Made by a program: the position numbers and the translations under genes. From the NCBI GenBank assembly GCA_910584005.1, contig CAJTXR010000001.1:304827-368826 (forward strand): a DNA stretch of 64,000 nucleotides, read 5' to 3'. The DNA comes from an uncultured Anaeroplasmataceae bacterium. Lineage in GTDB: Bacteria > Bacillota_I > Bacilli_A > Acholeplasmatales > Anaeroplasmataceae. Below are positions 27,166 to 35,988 of the stretch, one piece after another (position 1 is the first letter of the stretch; every line of letters starts with the position of its first letter). The notes below the pieces were generated by a model. It did no database searches. It was given only the letters and a program-made list of their open reading frames with translations, and was not told where the DNA came from.

Positions 27166-27194
27166 ATTATATATTTTTTATACCCTTTTTGCAA
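27166..27194 (-). promoter_or_regulatory. Promoter of the regulator-potABCD operon
   Basis: Minus-strand TTGCAA (27194-27189), 17 bp, TATAAT (27171-27166), about 70 bp before the regulator start. Confidence 0.65.
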
Positions 27195-27228
27195 GAACTT
27201 ATCTGACTTAATTTTTATATTCAATAAA

Positions 27229-27246
27229 AAAAGGAGCTGTTTGCTC
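27229..27246 (-). terminator. Terminator of the DUF5131 gene
   Basis: AGGAGC-AAACA-GCTCCT stem followed by TTTTTTT on the minus strand, 10 bp after the stop. Confidence 0.85.
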
Positions 27247-27255
27247 CTGTTGCAT

Positions 27256-27969
27256 TTATTTAAATGCTTTTTTAGCCTGTTCATATTCCTTATGATGAGG
27301 AATATGATAATGTTTCCCATTCTTATAAAAATTAGTTCCTGTTTGATGGAATGAGAATGGAACTTGATACTGATCACACTGCTTTTTAATATCTTCTACC
27401 CACTCAAAATGGCAAGGTCTTGCATTTTGATATGACTCTCCTCCTACTGAAACAAAATGAATCTTTTTCGTGGATAAATATTTTTTCAGATTAATTTTTT
27501 CCAATAATGGAGCTAAAAATAATCCTTTTTTTGCTATAGGCAGATCTAAAAGAATGGGAATTCGGTAATCGGCCATTTGCTGATTTTCTATTGACACACA
27601 AATGAAAACATTTTTGTATCCATCTTGCCAATCGTATGGTATAGTTTCATAAAAGCGGTCAATTCTTTTTGTCGGAATTAAAAATTCAATATCGTATCGT
27701 TCATGAATCATATTCCATGCATCTTCTCGCCACTCATCTGCCTCTTTAAGAAAAAAATCAGATGTGAAACAGGTTCCAACTATTGATCCGGATGGAATTT
27801 TGTATTCGCCTTGCCGATTTTTTTGGACAGGATAAGTAAATTTAGATTTTACCTGATATACTTCTTTTTTCTCACTTCCACGATAGCAATCCAAAAATTT
27901 AACAAAACAATTTTGACATCCTGGACTTATTTTTTTACAGCCATGCCATGGATTCCACGAATAATGCAT
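27256..27969 (-). CDS. DUF5131 (phage Gp37/Gp68-like) protein
   Basis: A 237-aa protein beginning with SWNPWHGCKKISPGCQNCF, the cysteine-rich N-terminal signature of the DUF5131/Gp37-Gp68 family found in phages and many bacteria. The three clustered cysteines resemble a metal or radical-SAM-like cluster site, and the later FICVSIENQQMADYRI and FVSVGGES strands fit the rest of the family. The biochemical role is not established. Monocistronic, with its own terminator; no phage genes are adjacent. Confidence 0.85.
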   Translation of the reverse strand: MHYSWNPWHGCKKISPGCQNCFVKFLDCYRGSEKKEVYQVKSKFTYPVQKNRQGEYKIPSGSIVGTCFTSDFFLKEADEWREDAWNMIHERYDIEFLIPTKRIDRFYETIPYDWQDGYKNVFICVSIENQQMADYRIPILLDLPIAKKGLFLAPLLEKINLKKYLSTKKIHFVSVGGESYQNARPCHFEWVEDIKKQCDQYQVPFSFHQTGTNFYKNGKHYHIPHHKEYEQAKKAFK

Positions 27970-28093
27970 TTCGTTTTCCTCCTAGAACTTATTTTTATGA
28001 TTTATATTATAACATTCATAAGATTTCGTTTCAACTTTTAATAATGGTAAATTACTTCAATCATTAAAGATATATTATTATTTTATAGATAAA

Positions 28094-28125
28094 AAAATTG
28101 TGTTCTTTTTATTGAACACAATTTT
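28094..28125. terminator. Terminator of the 28.1-29.0 kb membrane-protein gene
   Basis: 12-bp perfect arms AAAATTGTGTTC/GAACACAATTTT with an 8-nt loop and A/T runs on both sides. Confidence 0.85.
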
Positions 28126-28140
28126 ATTTTCAAAATAGAT

Positions 28141-28965
28141 TTAATTTGAATTATCATTATTAAGAACTCTATACTCATATTCTACTTTGTTATAAAGTCC
28201 ACCATATTGAAGTGCTAAAATTCCTAGTGCAATAAAGGATCCACTTAATAGTAAAGATCTAAGAATTCCTACCACATTATAAGGAGATTTAAAGGTTAGC
28301 AAAATAATTCCTCCTCCCATTAAAAATAAAAATACTGCTGCCCCAAGTGTAGATACTTTATTTAATCTACTATATAACAATGTATCGTATACATTATTTG
28401 CAAATTTTGTTACTTTAGACATAAACACAATAAACAAAACTGTAACTAATATAAATACGAAAAGAATGGCAATTAGGATACCTATTCCAGATGTAGTTAA
28501 TGTCCCTATTGTATCTTGTAAGTCACCACTTACAATTCCTGCAACATTTCCAGCAGAATTACCAATTTTTGAAATAAAATCAGCACCTATAGAAACAATA
28601 AGTATCAACACTATATCCAATAATATTAATATAATACAGACTATACTTTTATAAAATTGCCATACACCTCGAATTAGTTTAGCACCACTTGGATTTACCT
28701 GCTTTTTCAATGAATAAATATATATTTGCCATACTCCAACACTACATAAAATATTTAATAATAGGGGGATACTTGCAATTAGAATTGAAACGATTCCCGA
28801 CTTTATAATTTGGATGATATCAATTACAGAAAAAATAGTCGTTCCTGTAAACAATATTGCAAGTACTAGTATTCCCCATGAACTACACCATTTTAGTATT
28901 TTTGTTTTTTCAATCTCATTACGTTTTACAGCAAAATTGGATTTGTCAATTTGATTATTTTCCAT
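28141..28965 (-). CDS. Integral membrane protein of unknown function
   Basis: A 274-aa protein with about six hydrophobic helices after a charged 25-residue N-terminus; the central loop carries a Gly/Ser-rich stretch (KIGNSAGNVAGIVSGDLQD). I do not recognise the family. Its interest lies in its promoter, which shares a 27-bp G-rich block with that of the BspA-like gene upstream, so the two may be co-regulated. Confidence 0.6.
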   Translation of the reverse strand: MENNQIDKSNFAVKRNEIEKTKILKWCSSWGILVLAILFTGTTIFSVIDIIQIIKSGIVSILIASIPLLLNILCSVGVWQIYIYSLKKQVNPSGAKLIRGVWQFYKSIVCIILILLDIVLILIVSIGADFISKIGNSAGNVAGIVSGDLQDTIGTLTTSGIGILIAILFVFILVTVLFIVFMSKVTKFANNVYDTLLYSRLNKVSTLGAAVFLFLMGGGIILLTFKSPYNVVGILRSLLLSGSFIALGILALQYGGLYNKVEYEYRVLNNDNSN

Positions 28966-28998
28966 CTTTCTTCTCCTTTAGACATTTATTTTAATATA

Positions 28999-29031
28999 AT
29001 TATACCCCCTCCCCCCGTGTATTTTTGTCAA
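28999..29031 (-). promoter_or_regulatory. Promoter with G-run in a 21-bp spacer
   Basis: Minus-strand TTGACA (29031-29026) and TATAAT (29004-28999) are perfect boxes but lie 21 bp apart; the spacer contains GGGGGGAGGGGG. The same block occurs at 32852-32882 with two G fewer. Confidence 0.6.
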
Positions 29032-29170
29032 TAGCTTTTTCTGATATTTTTCAAAACATTATTTGCTTATTCTTTTCCTTGGGGTGTCAATAATTACTTG
29101 TTTGACATTTTAGAAATTTGATTTTAATTAAAAGAGTTAAAATGAAAACAATCATATAAAAATTAAAAAA

Positions 29171-29207
29171 AAGATGTCTATAAACTTTTATTGTCTATAA
29201 ACATCTT
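29171..29207 (-). terminator. Terminator of the BspA-like gene
   Basis: A 12-bp stem (29196-29207 with 29171-29182, one G-U pair) followed by eight T on the minus strand. Inside it TCTATAAAC occurs twice as a direct repeat. Confidence 0.75.
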
Positions 29208-29240
29208 ATCATTCAATTTTAAAATAGAATAGTCATCTCT

Positions 29241-32200
29241 TTACCATAAGGTTGGAACATCATCTATATAATGCCAGCCATTTGCAATTTGAACCTCAGA
29301 ATAGAAATATACAAAAGATGTAATTTCTGCCTTTGTAATTTGATTCCACTCTTCTTCTGTGCCAAGATAATAAAGTATAGTAGATGCTGCAAAAGGGCTT
29401 ACTCCCAGTGCATTTGAATCTTTAAGTGAATTTCCTAAAGATACAATTCCTTTAGGTAAAATAACACTTTCTAGTTGTTCACAACCACTAAAAGCATCTT
29501 CATAAATGACCTTCAAACTATTTGGTAAAGTTAAAGAAGTTAAATATCTTAATGGGTTTGGAGTTATATGAATAACCTCCACACCTTCTTTTATCGTTAC
29601 CTTTTTAAATTGAGAAAGAATATAAAAATCACTACCTCTCAAATTTAAATTTTTTTCGTTCCCAGAGGTTACAACTAATTCTACTACATTTGTGAATTTG
29701 AAGTAGTCTACATATTCAGGTGGACAAGATAAATATTCTAGATTTGATAAAACAATACAATTCTTACCATAATTCATCGCGGAAGTGGATGATGGTTTTG
29801 AAATCTCTTTTGCTATCTCAACATCTTTAGTAATTGTAAATTTTTTTATTTTATTTTGAGTTACAATATCAGAAAATGCACCATACATCAACTTTCCACC
29901 AGTGATTTTGATTTCTTCTAAACTATTTGGAAGAGAATACCTTAATTTTGTAGAAGATGAATCATATTTTTGTTCAATATCAGTAAACCCTTTATCATAT
30001 GTACTACCAAAAATCCAACCAAATAAGGTATATTGACTTGCACGTGTTGGATTAGGCGTTGATCCAACAAACGGAAGTGTTAAACTTTTGATACTAACGC
30101 ATCCATTGATAATATTTTTGCCAATATAGGTTAAGTGATCGGGTAAAGATAAAGAAATTAAGGATGTACAATTCATGAAAGCATAATCTTCAATTATTTC
30201 AATGTTTGGATTAGAACTAAAGAATATAAAAGATATCTTGCTGCAACCACTAAAAGCCTCTTTTTCTATTTTAAGAATACGATAAGGAATACTTACCACA
30301 TCTAGCTCTGTACAATCCTTAAAAGCCTGTTCATAGATATAGAGAGTTTCATTTGGGATATTGAGTTCTGTAACACTCTTATCTATTCCATGCATTAACC
30401 ATAAATATGGATTATCTAAATTACCTAAATATTTAATATTATCTTTTATCGTATATTCTAGGTTAGGACATGAAGCTAAAACATCACTTCCCAAGTCAGA
30501 AATACCTTCTATTAAATTAATTTTCTTTAAGTTAGGATAATCTTTTAATGTAATCACTCCTTCACCTGCAATGAGATTTAGTTCTTCTACCGCAGTACCA
30601 AGAATAAACGTTGCCTCTAAGTTTAATGTTGCTTTTTTAATGTTTGTATTAGAAAAGGCAGTAGAACTAATATTTATTAAATCAGCTGGTAAAATAACTT
30701 CTTCTAAGGAAGAGCAATTAGAAAATATATTCCCTTTAAGTATTGTAATTCCAGCAGGAATAAGGATGGATGTTAAGGAAGATCCATAGAAAGCTCTTTG
30801 TCCTATTTCAATTAGGGTAGTAGGAAGTTCAATACTTGTAATTTTAGCGTTTTCAAAGGCACTTGCATAAATGAGCCTAGTTTGAAGTGAAAATTCAAAG
30901 TTGGTTGCTTCCTTGTCTATCATTTCCGTAAGTAGAACATAAGGATTCTCTTCATTTCCAAGATAATATCCATTTTGATATTCCGTATATTCTAATTTAG
31001 GGCAATTATAAAAGACAGTATTTGTTTCTAACTCTTTTAAACTATTTGGTAAAGATAATTTCTTTAAATTTGGAAGATTGGCTAAGGCAAATTCTCCAAG
31101 AGTAGTTACCTTTGTTAAAGTTAATTCTTCTAAATCATTTAATTTATCTTGATGATACCAGCCTGTATCAAATCCTCTTGTATGAACCCCAAAGTAATAG
31201 CCTAGATAGGATGAAGTGATGTAAGATGTTGAGCCTTTTCCTTCTAAGAAAGGCAAGGTCACTCTTTTAAGATTTGTTCCAACAAGTACATCTTTTCCAA
31301 TAAAGAATACATTATTTGGAACAATGAATTCTTCCATACCATTACAGTATGCAAAAGCTTCCTCTTCAATTGATTCTAACGTGGAAGGCAAAGTGAAATC
31401 TGTAATATGACGAAAGCCATAAAATTGATATTTCCTTATGCCTAGGATTTCCTCTGGAATAGATATAGTAGTTACTTCTTTATAAGAGGTTCCCTCTTTC
31501 AAATAGAAAATTTCTGCAAAACGCATCGGATTTGATTCACTAGTTTCAAAGGCAATCTTGCACCAATCAGCAATCGTTCCCTCATAGAAAACAGCTATTA
31601 AATTAGTATAGCCATTAAACGCTGCTTTACCAATCTGCCGAATACTTGCAGGAAGCGTAAGCATTTTGATATTTTTACCATCAAATGCTGTTTCTTCTAT
31701 TGATGCTTTAAATTCTACAACAGGCAAATCTTGATAAGTTTCTAATACTGTTAAAGTAGTGCCTTCATAATTGGGATTGACTACAGCAATATAGCCATCC
31801 TCTGTTTCATTTAATTCATATAAAATTGATTCATCCACACTCGTTTCTTCTGCTTTACATTTTGTACAAATTCCATCTATAAATGTATGATTTTCTATAT
31901 CAGTAATACTAAAATGCTCACAAGTGGTTTCTACCCAATGCTTATACGCATCATGCATCATCATTGAGGCATGTCCATTTGCTTTAATGATAAGCTCTAT
32001 TTCAAAGTCTTGTTTATCCTTTTTATAAATAAAAGTTTCTTTCCCATTTTCTAAACAACCTGCTGGAACTTTAGAATATGTGTAGTCCGTTTCATTTAAA
32101 ATAGGTAACTCAAAGGTATCGATATGCTCTTTATTTCTATCACAAATTCTTTGAAGTTCTCCTACATCATTCTTAGTAGGTTTTTTTACCATCTTCCACT

Positions 32201-32783
32201 GTCCATATTCATGATTAGAAGCATCAATTTCTAATTCAACAGAAAACGGAAATTTTTCTTCGTCTATGATAAAAGTATAGGTTGCTTCTCCCTTTATAGA
32301 GCAAGTAGATGGTTTTTTCACCTCATAAATATAATGCGTTTGATCTAGTTTAGGGAGTGTAACCTCATCAATATGAGATGAGTTTTGTAGACAGACCCTT
32401 TGAAGTAATCCTTCTTCTTTTAAACTAGGGTTCTTTTTAACTTGCCAATCTCCATAAGAACAAGTATGACTCACAAGGCGTGACTCTATATATTCACAGA
32501 CTTCACATTTCCTTTCCTCTTCTTTGCCATTTTCTAAAAGAACCCATTTACCAAATTTATGAGGCTCATTATCTTTTATAAGATCCTTATGTTCACAAGT
32601 TGCTCTATGAAAATGATGGGTATCATTCCATTCCCATCTAGAACTATAGGTGTGCTCACATTCCTCTTTATCATTACTAGGGTTTTTCCCGGTGGAGTTA
32701 TTATTTGACTGTCCACATGAACTTACACCTACTGCTATAAAAACAACAAGAAATAGCCCTATCCATTTTTTTAAGCCTTTCAT
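29241..32783 (-). CDS. BspA-like leucine-rich repeat surface lipoprotein
   Basis: An 1180-aa exported lipoprotein (lipobox VGVSSC near residue 23). Residues 40-310 are a Cys/His-rich region of irregular repeats (HTYSSRWEW, HKFGKWVL, HEYGQWKM, each followed by KKPT or C-K-C pairs). From about 350 to 1150 follow some 12 LRR_5/BspA-type repeats of the form LTLPASIRQIGKAAFNG. BspA-like proteins of oral and gut microbes bind fibronectin or promote co-aggregation, so adhesion is the likely role. The promoter has a G-run in its spacer and may be phase-variable. Confidence 0.88.
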   Translation of the reverse strand: MKGLKKWIGLFLVVFIAVGVSSCGQSNNNSTGKNPSNDKEECEHTYSSRWEWNDTHHFHRATCEHKDLIKDNEPHKFGKWVLLENGKEEERKCEVCEYIESRLVSHTCSYGDWQVKKNPSLKEEGLLQRVCLQNSSHIDEVTLPKLDQTHYIYEVKKPSTCSIKGEATYTFIIDEEKFPFSVELEIDASNHEYGQWKMVKKPTKNDVGELQRICDRNKEHIDTFELPILNETDYTYSKVPAGCLENGKETFIYKKDKQDFEIELIIKANGHASMMMHDAYKHWVETTCEHFSITDIENHTFIDGICTKCKAEETSVDESILYELNETEDGYIAVVNPNYEGTTLTVLETYQDLPVVEFKASIEETAFDGKNIKMLTLPASIRQIGKAAFNGYTNLIAVFYEGTIADWCKIAFETSESNPMRFAEIFYLKEGTSYKEVTTISIPEEILGIRKYQFYGFRHITDFTLPSTLESIEEEAFAYCNGMEEFIVPNNVFFIGKDVLVGTNLKRVTLPFLEGKGSTSYITSSYLGYYFGVHTRGFDTGWYHQDKLNDLEELTLTKVTTLGEFALANLPNLKKLSLPNSLKELETNTVFYNCPKLEYTEYQNGYYLGNEENPYVLLTEMIDKEATNFEFSLQTRLIYASAFENAKITSIELPTTLIEIGQRAFYGSSLTSILIPAGITILKGNIFSNCSSLEEVILPADLINISSTAFSNTNIKKATLNLEATFILGTAVEELNLIAGEGVITLKDYPNLKKINLIEGISDLGSDVLASCPNLEYTIKDNIKYLGNLDNPYLWLMHGIDKSVTELNIPNETLYIYEQAFKDCTELDVVSIPYRILKIEKEAFSGCSKISFIFFSSNPNIEIIEDYAFMNCTSLISLSLPDHLTYIGKNIINGCVSIKSLTLPFVGSTPNPTRASQYTLFGWIFGSTYDKGFTDIEQKYDSSSTKLRYSLPNSLEEIKITGGKLMYGAFSDIVTQNKIKKFTITKDVEIAKEISKPSSTSAMNYGKNCIVLSNLEYLSCPPEYVDYFKFTNVVELVVTSGNEKNLNLRGSDFYILSQFKKVTIKEGVEVIHITPNPLRYLTSLTLPNSLKVIYEDAFSGCEQLESVILPKGIVSLGNSLKDSNALGVSPFAASTILYYLGTEEEWNQITKAEITSFVYFYSEVQIANGWHYIDDVPTLW

Positions 32784-32851
32784 TCTTTTACCTCCTCATT
32801 TAATTATCCATTAGTGTTTATTTTTAAAATAATGCATTCACTTCACTTATG

Positions 32852-32882
32852 ATTATACCCTCCCCCCGTGTATTTTTGTCAA
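32852..32882 (-). promoter_or_regulatory. Promoter with G-run in a 19-bp spacer
   Basis: Minus-strand TTGACA (32882-32877) and TATAAT (32857-32852) with a 19-bp spacer containing GGGGGGAGGG; nearly identical to the promoter at 28999-29031. Confidence 0.6.
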
Positions 32883-32991
32883 TAAAAAGCGAATGTGTTA
32901 TGTTTAAAAAACAGAATTTTTTGTAGAAAATATTTAAGATTATTTCTATTATAAATTTCTTAATAGGATACTAATAAATGAAAACATAAAA

Positions 32992-33023
32992 AAAACAAGA
33001 AATATGTTGCTATTTCTTGTTTT
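32992..33023 (-). terminator. Terminator of the histidine-phosphatase gene
   Basis: AAAACAAGAAATA/TATTTCTTGTTTT, 13-bp perfect arms, 6-nt loop, followed by T-run on the minus strand, about 100 bp after the stop at 33127. Confidence 0.75.
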
Positions 33024-33031
33024 GGTTTATA

Positions 33032-33123
33032 ATGGCAAGAGCTAACTAAATTGATACAATTTCCGCACCCTTAGTTGTCTGGCGTGTTTTCTCTTGCTTC
33101 CTATGTTTTGACTAGTGCAAACA
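33032..33123. repeat. Left-flank degenerate repeat element
   Basis: Contains GCACCCTTAGTTGTCTGG and CGTGTTTTCTCTTGC, one unit of the 30-bp repeat family seen three times at 38686-38775, and ends with ACTAGTGCAA (33111-33120), repeated at 38558-38567. The first 60 bp also align with 63876-63930. The rest of the gap 32784-33126 holds the BspA-like promoter and a terminator. Confidence 0.7.
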
Positions 33124-33126
33124 AAA

Positions 33127-33867
33127 CTATTTCAAAATAGTTAAAGAAGCTGTTTTTGGAGATAATTTCAGTTTATTAGAATATGGATATCCATAAAGAA
33201 TAGACAATATAATAGTGATTACACCGCCATGTGTTACGAGAAGAATCTTTTTATTTTTATTGTTTTTAATAAGATTTAAAAATGAATTTTTAATTCGATT
33301 ATAAAACTCAATAGGAGATTCGCCATTAGGGTAATGCTCATTCATATCTAATGAAGAAAAAAATAATCCTGGATACTTTTGATGAAACTCATCCTTTGTT
33401 AAATCTGCTAATAGGCCATTATTCATTTCACAAAAATCATCACTATAAATAATTTTCATTTGTATTTTTTCATTCAATATTTGAGCTGTTTCTTCTGCTC
33501 TTTTAAGACTACTAGAGATAAATAAATCATATGAAGAATCTATTACTTTACTAAATTCTTTTACTTCATTTTTCCCTTTTTCAGTTAAATGACTATTTGA
33601 CCAGCCACCTAATTTAATTTGTTCGTCTTCTCCATGCCTTACGAGATGAACTTCTACATTATATTTCCCTATATCAAATTTTTCTACGAAAGCTAGACTA
33701 TGAAATATCTCTTTTATAGCAGTGAAACAATCATTTAATGAAATTCCTTTAGTAAAATCGTGTTTTAAACAATAATTATTAAATAAAGTTTCTTCTGAAA
33801 TAGTATCTATAGAACTAGAGGAAAAAACACGTTTTAATCCAACTCCAATTTTATGAAATAAACCCAT
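33127..33867 (-). CDS. Histidine phosphatase (phosphoglycerate mutase-like)
   Basis: A 246-aa protein. An N-terminal region of about 70 residues without clear family is followed by a histidine-phosphatase domain with all core residues: LVRHGE (about 76), SSLKRAEETA (about 119), MNNGLLADL (about 150) and VTHGG (about 211). It should remove phosphate from a small molecule or nucleotide; the substrate is unknown. It is the last gene of the 33-38 kb island, 23 bp after the Nmad3 gene. A gpmA-type role is unlikely given this context and the extra N-terminus. Confidence 0.83.
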   Translation of the reverse strand: MGLFHKIGVGLKRVFSSSSIDTISEETLFNNYCLKHDFTKGISLNDCFTAIKEIFHSLAFVEKFDIGKYNVEVHLVRHGEDEQIKLGGWSNSHLTEKGKNEVKEFSKVIDSSYDLFISSSLKRAEETAQILNEKIQMKIIYSDDFCEMNNGLLADLTKDEFHQKYPGLFFSSLDMNEHYPNGESPIEFYNRIKNSFLNLIKNNKNKKILLVTHGGVITIILSILYGYPYSNKLKLSPKTASLTILK

Positions 33868-33890
33868 ATTAATTCCTCCTTCTTCAAAAA

Positions 33891-34694
33891 TTAGAATAGA
33901 CTTTTAGCCCACTCTTCAGTTTCAGCAGATTCTTTTAAACCTAACTCCTGCCAAATACCAGAATAATAAATACCATCGTCTGTCTTAGAAGAGTTCTTTC
34001 TATGTCCTACGATGTTATCAACATCATATACCTTTCTTTTAGTCCAAGTTGCTTTATTAAAACCTTCAAGAGTTAATACTTTGTTTTTATCGAATTTAAA
34101 CAATCCCGCTCCTGGTAATTTATCATTAAATGATAATTTCTCTGAAGCTAAAAACATAACATTAGATGGATTTGATATTCTATCTTTAGAGGAATGTGGG
34201 TGCCAATTATATTGCTTTTGAATCTCCGAATCAGTTATTATCTTGCCTACTTGCAAATAGCCCCATATAACTTGTAAATCTTTATCTTGATAAAAATCTT
34301 TTGTCTTATGAGTATATTGATATTTGCCATTTACTTTTTTTATCTGATGAAAGTTGCCAAAGAATAGAAATAAATCCCCTTCTTCAACCTTAACAGTATT
34401 TAATAGATACCCAGCTGATGAATTAATTTGACCGAATATAGGAATCCAGTTATTAATTTTATTAATTCGTCTTTTACTATCTAAATCAGGATCAACATGA
34501 CAATTAATATCACCTTTGTAATTTAAATCCTTAAGAATCTTTAGATAGTTATCTTCACAATATATTAATTGATCATAAGTATCTTTATCTTTAGAAGGAA
34601 TAGGAAATGATAATAGTGTTCCATCTTCCATAATAGGACTAACAATTCCTCCATTAGAAGAATCAAATCCTTTTCTACTTAAAATAACTTTCAC
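33891..34694 (-). CDS. Nucleotide-modification-associated domain 3 (Nmad3) protein
   Basis: A 267-aa protein beginning KVILSRKGFDSSNGGIVSP, with HVDPDL (about 66), FGQINSSAGYL and GDLFLFFGNF (about 105-114), a set I recognise as the Nmad3 family. Nmad domains were defined by comparative genomics as accompanying DNA-base-modification and phage-conflict genes; their biochemistry is largely open. It starts at a GTG 9 nt after GGGG. An inverted repeat at 34718-34735 upstream may be an operator. It sits between a DUF7662 protein and a histidine phosphatase. Confidence 0.75.
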   Translation of the reverse strand: MKVILSRKGFDSSNGGIVSPIMEDGTLLSFPIPSKDKDTYDQLIYCEDNYLKILKDLNYKGDINCHVDPDLDSKRRINKINNWIPIFGQINSSAGYLLNTVKVEEGDLFLFFGNFHQIKKVNGKYQYTHKTKDFYQDKDLQVIWGYLQVGKIITDSEIQKQYNWHPHSSKDRISNPSNVMFLASEKLSFNDKLPGAGLFKFDKNKVLTLEGFNKATWTKRKVYDVDNIVGHRKNSSKTDDGIYYSGIWQELGLKESAETEEWAKSLF

Positions 34695-34717
34695 TTATAT
34701 CATCCCCTTCTACCTAC

Positions 34718-34735
34718 AATAACTCTATAGTTATT
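34718..34735. promoter_or_regulatory. Perfect dyad upstream of the Nmad3 gene
   Basis: AATAACT-CTAT-AGTTATT, 7-bp arms, 24 bp before the GTG start; a candidate operator or small hairpin. Confidence 0.35.
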
Positions 34736-34805
34736 TGACCTATGTATCAAGTTTCTACTAAATGTAATTTTAAGAATAAAATCACTAAAACTATTTACGA
34801 CTAAA

Positions 34806-35828
34806 TTAATATTTATTAACAAGCACTTCTACCATTGCCTCTGCAATAGATGACCTAATTGGATCCCCTTTATAAGCGTACCACATTAAGTGATCTAACT
34901 CATACCTGTTCATTTCTGGAATTAAATCTTTTAATGCATTAAACAATCTAAAAAATTCAACATAACTTAAATCGTCTAAGGTTTTACCGTACCACAAGCT
35001 TTTATCAATTTTATAATATGCCAAATAATATGGAAGTACTTTTCTAACGACTGAATCATTAATAGTAAATGAATCTTCATGATATAGCCATTCATTCATA
35101 TATCTACAGATCTTACTAGCAAGACTTTTGTCTCTTCTTTCGCCATTCTTAACTAAATGTTCTAACAAATCATCGACTAATTGAGGATTACCCTCTTTTA
35201 ATCTCTCAAGAAATCTATTGTTTTGGTTAGAACAATACTCAGCTAGTAATGACATAACAACTTTTGATGTTCTAGTCGAATTCTCTGTAGCGATTTTATT
35301 AATAACATTATAAAAAGATTCTTTAGAATAATCATTAGTTTCGTACATAACATCAAAGGCCATTTTACCTATGTGCCTATATCCAGAATCATTTTCTATT
35401 TCAACTTCAACAATGATAGAATTGCTCTTTGATAGCTTAACCATAAAGAATTCATCATTTTCAAGAGATAACAAATTATCAGGAATATCAAGTAATATTT
35501 CATCTTCTGGACTATTAACCGCCTTAACTCTTTTATTAATCGTTCTCTTGTATACTTTTTTATCAGATACTACTGCAGTTCCAACCTTTTTAAAGTGAGC
35601 AATTTGTTTGCTCATACTAACATCAAAGGATTCGTAACCTGCAGGAAGCCATGCCTGTGTTAATGTTTCATGTACATTATTAGACCAGTTTTGTCTATAT
35701 TTCTTTGCAGAAGGTGCTAACTCAAATCCAAGAATCTCTTCTATCTCATTAAAAGTTAATTTCACTATATCTTTATTAGAATTAATTAAATACTCTACTA
35801 AAGGTCTATAATTCTTTTGCTTTGCCAT
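34806..35828 (-). CDS. DUF7662-domain protein
   Basis: A 340-aa protein. The N-terminal 75 residues (YRPLVEYLINSNKD, then LTFNEIEEILGFELAPSAKK, NWSNN and AWLPAGYE) match the small DUF7662 domain, a presumed nucleic-acid-associated module of unknown function common in mobile and defence regions. The remaining 260 residues are helical and unrecognised. The ATG at 35828 has AAGGAAGG upstream; a hairpin-like dyad (35851-35866) precedes the ribosome site. Third protein gene of the 33-38 kb island. Confidence 0.65.
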   Translation of the reverse strand: MAKQKNYRPLVEYLINSNKDIVKLTFNEIEEILGFELAPSAKKYRQNWSNNVHETLTQAWLPAGYESFDVSMSKQIAHFKKVGTAVVSDKKVYKRTINKRVKAVNSPEDEILLDIPDNLLSLENDEFFMVKLSKSNSIIVEVEIENDSGYRHIGKMAFDVMYETNDYSKESFYNVINKIATENSTRTSKVVMSLLAEYCSNQNNRFLERLKEGNPQLVDDLLEHLVKNGERRDKSLASKICRYMNEWLYHEDSFTINDSVVRKVLPYYLAYYKIDKSLWYGKTLDDLSYVEFFRLFNALKDLIPEMNRYELDHLMWYAYKGDPIRSSIAEAMVEVLVNKY

Positions 35829-35850
35829 AATAAACGCACCTTCCTTCTGC

Positions 35851-35866
35851 AATCACAAAAGTGATT
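35851..35866. promoter_or_regulatory. Small dyad before the DUF7662 gene
   Basis: AATCAC-AAAA-GTGATT immediately upstream of the ribosome site; on the minus strand it can form a short stem, or be an operator. Confidence 0.3.
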
Positions 35867-35988
35867 TTACTCTAAAATTAATGTTGTTTGATTTTGCACT
35901 CAAATGACAACTATCAGTTATGTTGTTCCTAGATATGTATATATCTTTCAATTTTGAGAATACAATAACTAGTATTATTTATTGTTTA

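Noticed and set aside
27256..27969. Prophage, suggested by the Gp37/Gp68-like protein
   Set aside because: No integrase, structural or lysis genes nearby; the family is widespread in chromosomes.
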